A program made the translations under genes and the position numbers. Shown in pieces: positions 1 through 9,159 of a stretch of 64,000 nucleotides of DNA (positions are counted from its first letter, which is position 1; each line of letters opens with the position of its first letter). Under the pieces are notes generated by a model that was not told the DNA's origin, did not search any database, and worked only from the letters and a program-made list of their open reading frames with translations. Source of the DNA: UBA5072 sp963822145 (GTDB taxonomy: Bacteria > Bacteroidota > Bacteroidia > Bacteroidales > UBA10428); contig CAWGGG010000004.1 of the NCBI GenBank assembly GCA_963822145.1, forward strand, positions 248,001 through 312,000. The letters run 5' to 3'.

Positions 1-2306
1 TAGAAGAATGGCGGATCAACCAGGGACTCAATCAGCGCCTGATGGACAAGCTTTACCCGGCCCTGTTCGAAGGTTCTCAGTATGCTACCAGGATGCCCAT
101 CGGCAAGAAGGAGATCATCGAAGGAGCACCCCACGGTACCCTTAAAAAGTTCTATGCCGACTGGTACCGGCCCGACCTGATGGCCTTTGTTGTTGTGGGG
201 GACATTGACCCCGATGCTATAGAAGAAGACATACTTTCTCATTTCAATAATCTGCAAAATCCAAAGTATGCCAGGAAAAGAAACAGCTACCCTGTGCCGG
301 ATCAGCCGGGGACCAAAGCTTTGGTGATTTCTGACAAAGAAATGCCGGTGGTTCAGCTGGCATTGTTCTGCAAAACAGACCCTGAAGAACAAATCATCCA
401 GAACGATTACAGGAGACTGCTCACCAATCAACTGGTTACCGGGATGCTGACCCGGCGCCTGAATGAACTAAGGGAGCAGGCTGATCCGCCCATATTGAAT
501 GCGCAGGTGGCAAAGGGTTCCCTTGTTCCTGAAAAGGGATTCTTCCAGATGATTGCGCTGGTTCCGGAGACCGGTGTGGAAAGAGGAGTGAAAGCACTCA
601 TTACCGAAGGTGAACGGGCTGTAAAGTATGGTTTCACCCCGGGAGAGCTGGCCCGCCAGAAAAAGGAGTATTACGCCATGATTGAAACCGCATATAACGA
701 ACGCGAAAAAACGAATTCTGCAAACCTGGCAGATGAATACATGCGCAATTTTCTCAGCCAGGAGCCCATTCCCGGAATCGAATTTGAATACAATTTTGCA
801 GGGGAATATCTCGAAGGAATAACCCTGGAGGAGGTAAACGAGCTGGTGCGGAAAAACATCACCCCCGATAACCGGATCATGGTTGTTTTGGCCCCCCAGA
901 AAGAAGGTCTTCAGTTACCGGGTAATGACCAGATTCTGGCTGCCATTGAACAGGCATCGGGCAGTGAGATTGCTCCTTACCTCGACAAGATAGCCGGAAG
1001 CCAGCTGTTGTCTGAAAAACCAAAAAAGGGCAAGATTCTTCTGACCAAAAAGAATGAGGAACTGGGTATTCTTGAAATGAAATTGTCCAATGGATCTAAA
1101 GTAATTCTTAAACCAACGGATTTTAAAAATGACCAGGTGCTCTTTTCTGCTTTCAGTCCTGGTGGATACTCGGTTTATGAAATCAAGGACTTCCAGTCGG
1201 CATACTATGCAGACGATATCGTAAATGAATGTGGTGTTGCAGCATATTCTCCCTCAGATCTCGGTAAGTTACTCGCCGGGAAAAACATTTCTGCAGGGCC
1301 CTATGTTGGAGAATTTTATGAAGGATTTGGCGGTTCATCGGTGCCGAGAGATCTTGAAAGCATGCTGCAAATGGTCTATCTTTATTTTACACAACCCCGG
1401 AAAGACAGTGCATTGTTTAAATCCGTCATGTCTCTCCAGAAAGACTATTTTAAAAACGCCAATTCCAATCCGGAAGCTTATTTCGAGGATCAATTCATGC
1501 GTGCCAAAACGCAGAACAATCCCAGGGCAGGGGTTATTCCCACTGATGCAGAAATTGACCAGGTAAATATAGACCGGTTGTATGAGATTTATCGCGACCG
1601 TTTTGGAGACGCATCTGATTTTACCTTCTTTTTTGTAGGCTCCTTTAAGACCGACAGTATTAAGCCATTGATTGAGACCTACCTGGCCAGTCTCCCTTCC
1701 CTGAAACGTGTTGAGACAGGAAAGGATATGGGTATCAGACCTCCTGCCAAAAAAACGGATTTGCCGGTATACAAGGGCAGTGATCCCAAAAGCCGGGTGG
1801 GACTTTATTTTGAAACCATTGAACCGTATGATCCGCTGGAGGATCATATTTTCGAATCACTCGGACAATTGCTTTCCATCCGATACCTCGATGTCCTGAG
1901 AGAGGAAATGAGCGGTGTATACACTATCGGGGCGAACTGTGACCTCGTAAGAATGCCTTATTCCCATGCTGCTTTGAACATCATCATCCCCTGCTCACCG
2001 GATAATGTTGATAAGCTCACAGAAGCAGCGATCAATGAAATTCGCGTAATACAGAAAAAGGGAGTTACTGCGGAGGATCTTCTAAAAGTCAAGGAAGCCC
2101 AGCGCCGCGATCTCGAAAGGAATCTCAAGGAAAACGGCTATTGGATCGGACAGTTGACGGAGGTATACAAATACAATGACCCTGGTTTGGTTACCCAGTA
2201 CAGCAACCGGATTGAGGCTGTGACCCCGGAGAAACTGCAGGAAGTGGCAAAGAAAATTGATTTGAAAAAATACGTGAGGGTGGTGTTATTACCGGAGAAA
2301 AACTAA
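1..2306 (+). CDS. M16 family zinc metallopeptidase, 5' end outside window
   Basis: The frame is already open at base 3, well before the first ATG at 42, so this is the 3' part of a longer gene, with about 768 codons visible. The visible part starts just after the catalytic domain core. A segment near window residues 15-60 (YATRMPIGKKEII, then WYRPDLMAFVVVGDI) is typical of the first M16 repeat downstream of HxxEH. The HxxEH motif itself must lie upstream and cannot be checked. The remainder has the usual inactive second half, including a segment FTFFFVGSF. The family are periplasmic or cell-envelope clam-shell peptidases of about 930 residues. It is not close to the second M16 protein at 52.6 kb, which is of the PreP type. 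The next gene (SOD) has its own promoter, so this gene probably ends its transcript. Confidence 0.9.
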   Translation, partial: EEWRINQGLNQRLMDKLYPALFEGSQYATRMPIGKKEIIEGAPHGTLKKFYADWYRPDLMAFVVVGDIDPDAIEEDILSHFNNLQNPKYARKRNSYPVPDQPGTKALVISDKEMPVVQLALFCKTDPEEQIIQNDYRRLLTNQLVTGMLTRRLNELREQADPPILNAQVAKGSLVPEKGFFQMIALVPETGVERGVKALITEGERAVKYGFTPGELARQKKEYYAMIETAYNEREKTNSANLADEYMRNFLSQEPIPGIEFEYNFAGEYLEGITLEEVNELVRKNITPDNRIMVVLAPQKEGLQLPGNDQILAAIEQASGSEIAPYLDKIAGSQLLSEKPKKGKILLTKKNEELGILEMKLSNGSKVILKPTDFKNDQVLFSAFSPGGYSVYEIKDFQSAYYADDIVNECGVAAYSPSDLGKLLAGKNISAGPYVGEFYEGFGGSSVPRDLESMLQMVYLYFTQPRKDSALFKSVMSLQKDYFKNANSNPEAYFEDQFMRAKTQNNPRAGVIPTDAEIDQVNIDRLYEIYRDRFGDASDFTFFFVGSFKTDSIKPLIETYLASLPSLKRVETGKDMGIRPPAKKTDLPVYKGSDPKSRVGLYFETIEPYDPLEDHIFESLGQLLSIRYLDVLREEMSGVYTIGANCDLVRMPYSHAALNIIIPCSPDNVDKLTEAAINEIRVIQKKGVTAEDLLKVKEAQRRDLERNLKENGYWIGQLTEVYKYNDPGLVTQYSNRIEAVTPEKLQEVAKKIDLKKYVRVVLLPEKN

Positions 2307-2318
2307 ACTATTTTGTCG

Positions 2319-2326
2319 TAAGTTTG
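2319..2326 (+). promoter_or_regulatory. -7 box of the sod gene
   Basis: TAAGTTTG matches the Bacteroidota -7 consensus TAnnTTTG and lies 38 nt before the GTG start of the dismutase. No good -33 TTG is seen 19-21 nt upstream, so this is a one-box call. Confidence 0.45.
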
Positions 2327-2364
2327 TTGTACCCAAAAATATTTCAACATTAATAATCACAACA

Positions 2365-3093
2365 GTGAATAAACGAACATTCTTAAAGTCAGTATTTTTA
2401 GGCTCTGCGGGTATTCTGGCCGCTGGTCTCAGCTCAAAAGCTAAGGCCGCAAAATCAAGAAAAAAATGGAACGGTGAGTTCCTGCTCCCGGAATTGCCTT
2501 ATGCCTATAATGCTCTCGAACCATATATTGATGCCAGAACGATGGAATTGCACCATTCCAAGCATCATGCAGCCTATACGGACAAATTCAATGCTGCTGT
2601 TAAGGAAGCGGGGCTGACCGGTAAAACAGCGGTAGAGATTCTGAAGGAAGTTTCGAGGTATCCGGCAGCCATTCGCAACAATGGGGGAGGATACCTGAAC
2701 CACAAACTGTTCTGGAAAATGCTGGCCCCCGCAACAGGGCAGCAGCCCTCTAAAGAATTGATGGAAGCCCTGAACCGGGATTTTGGTTCCCTCGACCAGT
2801 TCAGGGAGAAATTCAATGCTTCGGCAAAATCAGTGTTTGGTTCCGGTTGGACCTGGCTTGTGCTCGACGGGGAGAAGCTGAAAATAACCGCCACTCCCAA
2901 CCAGGACAGTCCCGTTATGGATATCGTGACTGATAAGGGCTACCCGCTTCTGTGCCTCGATGTTTGGGAGCACGCTTATTACCTGAAATATCAGAACAGA
3001 CGTGCCGAGTATATTGACGCCTTCTGGAATGTGATCAACTGGGATTTTGTGTCACAGCGTTATACAGTTGGCAAGACCCAGCAGTCTGAGTAA
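2365..3093 (+). CDS. Exported Fe/Mn superoxide dismutase
   Basis: Converts superoxide to H2O2 and O2. The start is a GTG at 2365. No ATG fits, and the N-terminus MNKRTFLKSVFLGSAG is a signal peptide of Tat-like form with KR instead of RR, ending near AKA at residue 28, so the enzyme is probably periplasmic or on the envelope. The metal ligands are visible: His63 (ELHHSKHH), His113 (NHKLFW), Asp199 and His203 (DVWEHAYY). The pattern NNGGG near 105-109 and Gln180 in TPNQD are those of Mn or cambialistic enzymes rather than strict Fe enzymes. 242 residues is about 40 more than cytosolic SODs, explained by the leader. It stands alone, convergent with the next gene. Confidence 0.93.
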   Translation: MNKRTFLKSVFLGSAGILAAGLSSKAKAAKSRKKWNGEFLLPELPYAYNALEPYIDARTMELHHSKHHAAYTDKFNAAVKEAGLTGKTAVEILKEVSRYPAAIRNNGGGYLNHKLFWKMLAPATGQQPSKELMEALNRDFGSLDQFREKFNASAKSVFGSGWTWLVLDGEKLKITATPNQDSPVMDIVTDKGYPLLCLDVWEHAYYLKYQNRRAEYIDAFWNVINWDFVSQRYTVGKTQQSE

Positions 3094-3101
3094 ACCTTTT
3101 C

Positions 3102-3575
3102 CTATTCAGATGCTTTGATTAGAAACTGATCGATCATCCGGTCGACTCTTACTACTGATTTCCGCAAGCCCGATATAATTACCGGATTTTCGCTGGTATA
3201 AATAACAACACCATCTTCATACCATTGGATGAACCGGGAAAACTGAGATTTTCTCCGATAGATGGTTCTTTCCGGTGTTTCTTCAGTCTTAACATACTGA
3301 AGAACTTCAAAGACTTTTTCGAATACGTCACGGTTTTCCGCATAGCTGCCATTCAAGTGACGCTTTACCCTGGTAAATGCAACTACAGGGTAAATCAGCG
3401 AATAGGCCAGCAGGAAGCCAAAGAACAACAAGAACTTTTGATTGTTAAGCACTTCTTCAAAGGAAATACTGGGCATTTTGCCATGGCTGATCAGGGGTAC
3501 AATGAACAGGACAAGAACAAAGATTAATGCCAGATAGATGATGAATTTGGCTGTGCGCCGTATATAATCGTTCAT
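3102..3575 (-). CDS. Small two-helix membrane protein, function unknown
   Basis: 157 residues. Two hydrophobic segments (about residues 10-30 and 48-68) form a hairpin with a short loop, followed by about 85 soluble residues with a probable small alpha/beta fold. I recognise no family motif. The stop lies 8 nt from the convergent SOD stop. The upstream neighbour on the same strand is the EamA transporter 55 nt away, so both could share a transcript. Codon use looks like the neighbourhood, so it is likely a real gene. No function is proposed. Confidence 0.75.
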   Translation of the reverse strand: MNDYIRRTAKFIIYLALIFVLVLFIVPLISHGKMPSISFEEVLNNQKFLLFFGFLLAYSLIYPVVAFTRVKRHLNGSYAENRDVFEKVFEVLQYVKTEETPERTIYRRKSQFSRFIQWYEDGVVIYTSENPVIISGLRKSVVRVDRMIDQFLIKASE

Positions 3576-3630
3576 GGTGTGGTTGTTTGTATAGGGGACG
3601 AATGTAAAAAAAAACGATAAATAAATATAA

Positions 3631-4527
3631 TTAAAGAAAGAATAAAGCCACCCCTCCGAGACTGATGATCGTCCCTATGATTTCCCGGGCGGTCACCTTG
3701 TGTTTGAACAGCAAGATGCTGGGAGGGATAATGAAAATAGGCACCAGGGCCATGATCGTCGAAGCAACTCCGGTGGAGGTATTCTGGACAGCCAGGAGCG
3801 AAAATGAAACACCTAAAAAGGGGCCGAAAAAGGAACCGATGGTGATCGGGAGCATGGCCTTGGGGTCGGAGAGGGCAGTGCGTACAGGCCTCCATTTTCC
3901 TGCAATGGTAATAAGGACAATGAATCCCAGGATGCCCACGATGATCCTGATCTGGGTGGCTGCAAAAGGATTGTACTGTTGCATGCCGTATTTGCTGAAT
4001 ACAATGCCCAGGGCCTGTCCCAATGCGCCTCCAAAGGCATAGAGCAGACCAATCAGAGGTTTGCTGACCGTCATTTTACGGTTTTCCTTGTCACGCCTGA
4101 ACATAGCGATGACAATTCCGGTCATGGTTATGATGATTCCTGCAATGGAAAGCAGGCTCAGGTTTTCATGAAGCAACAGCCATCCGAAGATTGCAGCCAT
4201 AGGTGGTGCCAGGGTCATGATCAGCATGGCGAACCAGGAGCCTATAATGGTATAAGATTTGAACAGGAAGAAGTCGCCCAACACAAAGCCGATCAGGCCC
4301 GATACCGATAGCCAGATCCAGTTGTGGAGTGAGGCATCGGTAGGCAGCAATAATCCCCTGAGCAGCAAGTTCAGCAGCGTCAGGAATCCCAGACCGATGA
4401 CCAGTCGGATGATGTTCACCGGCAGGGATCCTACTTTTCTGCTGGCAGATTCAAATGACAGTGCTGTTATCGACCAAAAAAAGGCCACGAGCAACGCGGC
4501 AAGTTCGCCGTAATGTTTTTGCAACAT
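3631..4527 (-). CDS. EamA-family (DMT) transporter
   Basis: 298 residues, almost entirely hydrophobic, with about ten transmembrane helices in two EamA halves (roughly 8-140 and 160-298). Each half has the usual glycine-rich helices, and the second shows FFGPFLGVSFSLLA near the end. EamA proteins export metabolites or amino acids, or act as permeases; the substrate cannot be told from sequence. It starts at the ATG opposite 4527 and lies about 70 nt beyond the RND pump stop on the same strand. The gap is filled by a GGGACRA tandem tract, so read-through from the pump operon is possible but unproven. Confidence 0.88.
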   Translation of the reverse strand: MLQKHYGELAALLVAFFWSITALSFESASRKVGSLPVNIIRLVIGLGFLTLLNLLLRGLLLPTDASLHNWIWLSVSGLIGFVLGDFFLFKSYTIIGSWFAMLIMTLAPPMAAIFGWLLLHENLSLLSIAGIIITMTGIVIAMFRRDKENRKMTVSKPLIGLLYAFGGALGQALGIVFSKYGMQQYNPFAATQIRIIVGILGFIVLITIAGKWRPVRTALSDPKAMLPITIGSFFGPFLGVSFSLLAVQNTSTGVASTIMALVPIFIIPPSILLFKHKVTAREIIGTIISLGGVALFFL

Positions 4528-4552
4528 GTTATGAGCACAATTAATGGTCGAA

Positions 4553-4600
4553 TTCCTTGTCTCTTGTCCCTCGTCCCTTGTCCCTTGTCCCTCGTCCCTA
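4553..4600 (-). repeat. GGGACRA tandem tract abutting the RND stop codon
   Basis: Read on the minus strand, the RND stop TAG runs straight into about six degenerate copies of a 7-nt unit (GGGACGA / GGGACAA). The tract fills the gap to the EamA gene. The same unit in the same sense orientation abuts the stop codons at 21091, 39053 and 51392. Confidence 0.85.
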
Positions 4601-7600
4601 TTTTCTCGCTTCCCTTCTGAGTTTCCTCCTGTGGATGGCCCGGGTAAAATTAAGCTTGCCTGTATAAAGGATGCTGTACATTACCGGAATAAACACCAGT
4701 GTAAGAACGGTGGCAAAGGAAAGTCCGAAAATAATGGTCCATGCCAGCGGTCCGAAGAACGCCTTAGTATCACCGCCGATATGTATCTGCGGATTCAGAT
4801 CGGTGAGTAAGGTGGAGAAGTTGATATTAAATCCAATGGCCAGCGGTATCAAACCAAGAATGGTGGCTGAGGCTGTAAGAACAATGGGCGTGATCCTGAT
4901 CTTTCCAGCCTGGATAATGGCTTCACGGGTGCGCACCCCTTCCGCCTTGAGCTTGTCAGTGAATTCCACAAGTAAAATACCGTTCCTTACCACAATACCC
5001 GCCAGCGCAACCAGACCCATTCCGGTCATGATCACGGAGAAATCCATATTGAATATGGTGAATCCAAGCAACACCCCGATGATACTGAAAATAACTTCCG
5101 AAACGATAATGATGGGTTTGCTCAGCGAGTTGAACTGCGTGATCAGAATGAACATTACCATGAATAGGGCTACCAGCATGGCTTTCGATAGAAAGACCAT
5201 ATTCTCGGCCTGATCTGCCTGTTCACCGGTCAAAGAAATCTCGATTCCAGCGGGCTTTTTGAACTTGGGCATTACGGAGCGAAGATCAGCATTTACCTGG
5301 TTTGAATTGTAGCCTGAAAGCAGGTTTGAAGAAAGGATAATCACCCGCTTCAAGTCTTTACGGTTGATGCCGCCATAGGTATTCTGATATTGTATAGATG
5401 CCACAGACGACAACGGAATGCTTTTTATCCTGCCGGTGGCCAAATCCATAAAAGTGATCTTCAGGTTCATGAGCCGGTCGATATTCTCGCGCAGGTATTC
5501 GTTGTAACGCAACTGAATCGGGAACTGTTCTTCCTCTTCACGGTACTTGGAAGCTTCCACACCCGTGATGGCTGTGCGCAATTCGCTCCCAATCTGGGCG
5601 GTGGTGATCCCGGCACGGTTGGCGCGCTCACGATCAATCACCACGATCAGTTCCGGTTTAAACAATTCAAAATCCGATTTCAGTTCCTCGATACCTCCAA
5701 CCTGCATGGAATCGATAAAGCGTTTCAGATTCTCTGTAGTTAGGATTAACTCTCCGAGATTTTCACTGGATATTTCTATGTTGATGGGTTTCCCAACAGG
5801 GGGGCCCATATTTTCCTTATCCACCGTAATTTCGGCTCCTGCAATATCTTTGACTTCCTTCCTGATTTTATCCATATAAGGTGTGGTTTTTTCTCCGTGT
5901 CGCTTGGCAAACTCCACGAAGTTGATGGTAATCCTGCCGAGATTAGAAGTAACCGCACCTGAGCTGAACATTTCAGAGGAGGCATTCTTAGCCACATTGG
6001 CGATAACAGATTCAACAATCGGATTACTGTCACCCAGGATTTTAAAAACCCGTTCCTCTACCATGCGGGTGACGGAATCGGTAACAAGAACCTCTGTACC
6101 GACGGGCATTTTAATATTTACATAAATCGAGGCCGGGTCGCCTTCTGGGAAAAACAACAGATTGGGTTTACTGGCTGAAAAAATGATGATGCTGAGGACA
6201 AAAAGGGCAATGAGTTCCCATAGCAGGCGGACCGGCCTGCGACCTTTCAGCGCCCACCGCAGAACCCTTTCATAGGCTGAAAGCATCCGGGGTATTACAT
6301 TGCGTTGAAATCTCAGCAACACTTTCCACATGAAAAGATTGTGGCCTATATAGCTGATGGCGATGAACACACCCAGAGTGCCAAGACCCTTGAAGAAATT
6401 GCTGCCCATGAATCCCGGTAAATAAAAGAAGGCCGAAATCAGGAATATGATCAATCCGGTCTTCAGAACCGATTTCCGATCGCGTTCCTCACCTTCCTCT
6501 TCATCCGGCTTCATAAAGGTTACGGCAAAAACAGGGTTAAAAGCGTAGGCAACGATGAGGGAAGCGAAAAGCGTAATGATCAGGGTAACCGGTATATAAT
6601 ACATGAACTTTCCTACCACGCCCGGCCAGAATGCCAGGGGAAAGAACGGGGCCAGTGTTGTAAGTGTTCCGGATAATATAGGAACAAACACCTCGCCGGC
6701 AGCCGCCTTGGCTGAATTCTTGATATCCATCCCGGTTTTCGTAAAGATCCGGTGCGTGTTTTCAATAACCACAATAGCATCATCCACCACGATGCCCAAA
6801 GCGAAGATGAAAGAAAACATGACAAGCATGTTCAGGGTGAAATCAAACCCCGGGATGATGATATAGGCCAGTGCCATAGAGAGCGGGACAGAGAATCCCA
6901 CAAAAATAGCATTGGTAAGGCCCATAAAGAACATCAATACGAGGGTTACCAGTAAAAAACCGATGATAATGGTATTGTTGAGCTCTTTCAGGATGGTCCG
7001 GGTATAATAGGATTGGTCGCCGGATACCGTGATGTTTAAGTCCTTTGGTAAATCGTTGGCCTTCATATCATCGGTGATGACTTTTATCTGGTCTGCTGCA
7101 TTGATAAGATTGGTACCGCTCTTTTTAATGACATTGAGGGTAACCACATTTTTTCCGGCGAGCCGGGAGAAACTTTCTGCCTTTTTATGTGAATCCTTGA
7201 TATCGGCTATATCAGAAAGTTTTACCACAGCACCGCTCGAGGAGATCAGGCTGATGTTGCGGATAACATTCACATCGGAAAACTCGCCCACTACGCGAAC
7301 CGAACGGCTCATACCGCTCATGTCGATACTGCCGCCTGAAATGGTCATGTTTTCATATTGGATGGCACTTTGAATATCGCGGAAAGTGACTTTGGCAGCC
7401 TGCATTTTATACATATCCACATCCACCTGGATTTCGCGATCGAGGGCTCCCAAAATGTCCACTCGGGTAATTTCAGGGACCTCTTCAATCCTGTCAGCCA
7501 TTTTATCGGCAAAGACCTTCAGGTTATCCAGACTGTATTCGCCTGAAATATTAATATTCATGATCGGAAATTCCGAAAAATCGAGTTCCATTACGGAAGG

Positions 7601-7999
7601 ATCAGTCGGCAGGTCACTGGGCAGATCATTCTTGGTTTTGTCAACAGCATCCTTTACCCGTTGTTTCGCTTCCGAAATGTCCATACCTGTATTGAACTCT
7701 ACGAGTATCATAGAAAAATCCTGCACCGAATTGCTGGTGATGACCTTGACATCCTCAATGGATTTCATGTTTTTCTCCAGGGGTCGGGTCACAAAATTCT
7801 CAATGTCAGAAGGTGAGGTGCCCGGATAGAGCGTGCTCACCATAACATAGGTCAGTTTGATTTCCGGAATCTGCTCTTTTGGTATCGTGGAGTAGTTGAT
7901 GAAGCCGAAAATAGCGAGAATGATAGCCAGCACGTACATGCTGGTTTTATTATCAATGGCCCAACTGGTGGGTTTGAATTCTTTATGTTTCTGAATCAT
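4598..7999 (-). CDS. RND efflux pump inner-membrane permease
   Basis: Proton-driven tripartite exporter subunit (AcrB/HAE-1-like). 1133 residues with first helix at about 22-40, porter domain, a helix block around 335-490, a second porter domain and C-terminal helices. VVDDAIVVIENT, containing the conserved acidic pair of helix 4, is visible near residue 400. It is 80-100 residues longer than AcrB because of an insert near 495-560 that holds two more hydrophobic segments (FLISAFFYLPGF and GVFIAISYIGHNLF). It is the last gene of the operon tetR-tolC-MFP-RND, 22 nt after the MFP stop. The substrate is unknown. TetR control suggests it is inducible. Confidence 0.95.
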   Translation of the reverse strand: MIQKHKEFKPTSWAIDNKTSMYVLAIILAIFGFINYSTIPKEQIPEIKLTYVMVSTLYPGTSPSDIENFVTRPLEKNMKSIEDVKVITSNSVQDFSMILVEFNTGMDISEAKQRVKDAVDKTKNDLPSDLPTDPSVMELDFSEFPIMNINISGEYSLDNLKVFADKMADRIEEVPEITRVDILGALDREIQVDVDMYKMQAAKVTFRDIQSAIQYENMTISGGSIDMSGMSRSVRVVGEFSDVNVIRNISLISSSGAVVKLSDIADIKDSHKKAESFSRLAGKNVVTLNVIKKSGTNLINAADQIKVITDDMKANDLPKDLNITVSGDQSYYTRTILKELNNTIIIGFLLVTLVLMFFMGLTNAIFVGFSVPLSMALAYIIIPGFDFTLNMLVMFSFIFALGIVVDDAIVVIENTHRIFTKTGMDIKNSAKAAAGEVFVPILSGTLTTLAPFFPLAFWPGVVGKFMYYIPVTLIITLFASLIVAYAFNPVFAVTFMKPDEEEGEERDRKSVLKTGLIIFLISAFFYLPGFMGSNFFKGLGTLGVFIAISYIGHNLFMWKVLLRFQRNVIPRMLSAYERVLRWALKGRRPVRLLWELIALFVLSIIIFSASKPNLLFFPEGDPASIYVNIKMPVGTEVLVTDSVTRMVEERVFKILGDSNPIVESVIANVAKNASSEMFSSGAVTSNLGRITINFVEFAKRHGEKTTPYMDKIRKEVKDIAGAEITVDKENMGPPVGKPINIEISSENLGELILTTENLKRFIDSMQVGGIEELKSDFELFKPELIVVIDRERANRAGITTAQIGSELRTAITGVEASKYREEEEQFPIQLRYNEYLRENIDRLMNLKITFMDLATGRIKSIPLSSVASIQYQNTYGGINRKDLKRVIILSSNLLSGYNSNQVNADLRSVMPKFKKPAGIEISLTGEQADQAENMVFLSKAMLVALFMVMFILITQFNSLSKPIIIVSEVIFSIIGVLLGFTIFNMDFSVIMTGMGLVALAGIVVRNGILLVEFTDKLKAEGVRTREAIIQAGKIRITPIVLTASATILGLIPLAIGFNINFSTLLTDLNPQIHIGGDTKAFFGPLAWTIIFGLSFATVLTLVFIPVMYSILYTGKLNFTRAIHRRKLRREARK

Positions 8000-8021
8000 T
8001 GTATTATGGAATTATAGGATT

Positions 8022-9134
8022 TTAGAACCTGACCGTTTCACCTTCATTCAGGTTCAGATAACCACCGGTGATAACTTTCTTTGTAGAGTCAAGCCCGCTG
8101 ACTATTTCAGCAAGTCCGTTATAAATCTGACCGGTCTGGACAGGTTGTTTCCTGGCAATATACTGATCGTTCTCCTGGCTGGCAACCAATACGAACTGGC
8201 CTTTATTATCGGTCTGAATAATGTTAATTGGCAGCACAAAGGCATTGGGGGCATGGTAATCGTTTATTTTCAACACAGAGATCATATTGGCTTTGAGTTT
8301 TTCAGAAGCGGATTTAAGCTGCGCTTCCACAGCAAAAGTACGGTTGATGGGATTGATGTATTTGCTGGAAAAAGTGATCTTAGCATTGATCTCCTCCTTA
8401 ATATCGGGAAGGTAGGCTATAACCTCATCCCCAATATTGATTTTGTTGGCATAGGCTTCAGCCACATCCGCACTAACCTTAAGATTGCTGAAATTCACCA
8501 CCCTGAATGCAGGCATACCTGGTGAAACCGACTGACCTACCCGTACCATGGATTCTTCGACGTTTCCTGAAATGGGGGATTTTATGCGCATCATGTCGAT
8601 CTGCTTCCTGATACCAGCAATCTGTGATTCCAGCGATTCCTTGGCTGTTTTTGCCTGAAGGTACTGCATTTCTGATCCGATCTGCTGCTTCCACAGGTTT
8701 TCCTGTTTCTTATAGGTTTCAAGTGCCAGTTCATAGTTGGATTGCAATGACTTCAGCTGCTCCTGGTATGCTGCATCGTTGATGCGCGCCAGCACCTGGC
8801 CTGCTTTTACCCGCTGACCTTCCTTGGCGTATACTTCCACCAGGTTACCCATGGCCTCAGGATAAATAGAAATATTCTCATCACCATCAAGTTTGCCCTG
8901 CACTTCGATGTAATGTTTGAAAGCCTCTGGCTTCAATTCCGTAACAGAAACAAAGGTTGAAGCAGCATCCACGGCATTTGAATCCACTTTGGCTGCAATC
9001 TCCCGTTCAAGTTTTTCAATTTTTTCCGAGATCTTATCCCGTTGTTTTTTCAGGGTTTCGAGTTTGGCTTCGGGATTGCCCCCGCACGACATTAGAACTG
9101 ATAGTATTACGATGCTAAGAACTTTGGTTTTCAT
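8022..9134 (-). CDS. RND periplasmic adaptor (MFP/HlyD family) lipoprotein
   Basis: 370 residues. A lipobox (SVLMSCGG) makes Cys17 the probable lipidated residue, so it is anchored in the inner membrane facing the periplasm. Residues about 22-50 are a charged coiled coil. A lipoyl-like half (VYAKEGQRVKAGQVLARI, near 110), an alpha-hairpin (near 120-180) and the second lipoyl half (RIKSPISGNV) follow in the usual order, then beta-barrel and membrane-proximal domains. It links the RND permease (22 nt downstream) to the TolC-like protein (25 nt upstream), with the spacing expected of one operon. Confidence 0.94.
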   Translation of the reverse strand: MKTKVLSIVILSVLMSCGGNPEAKLETLKKQRDKISEKIEKLEREIAAKVDSNAVDAASTFVSVTELKPEAFKHYIEVQGKLDGDENISIYPEAMGNLVEVYAKEGQRVKAGQVLARINDAAYQEQLKSLQSNYELALETYKKQENLWKQQIGSEMQYLQAKTAKESLESQIAGIRKQIDMMRIKSPISGNVEESMVRVGQSVSPGMPAFRVVNFSNLKVSADVAEAYANKINIGDEVIAYLPDIKEEINAKITFSSKYINPINRTFAVEAQLKSASEKLKANMISVLKINDYHAPNAFVLPINIIQTDNKGQFVLVASQENDQYIARKQPVQTGQIYNGLAEIVSGLDSTKKVITGGYLNLNEGETVRF

Positions 9135-9159
9135 ATTTTTATGTTTAATAGGTTACTGG

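Noticed and set aside
1335..1847. 170-codon antisense frame inside the M16 gene
   Set aside because: The sense strand is a clear M16 protein through this region, and the antisense product has no recognisable feature.
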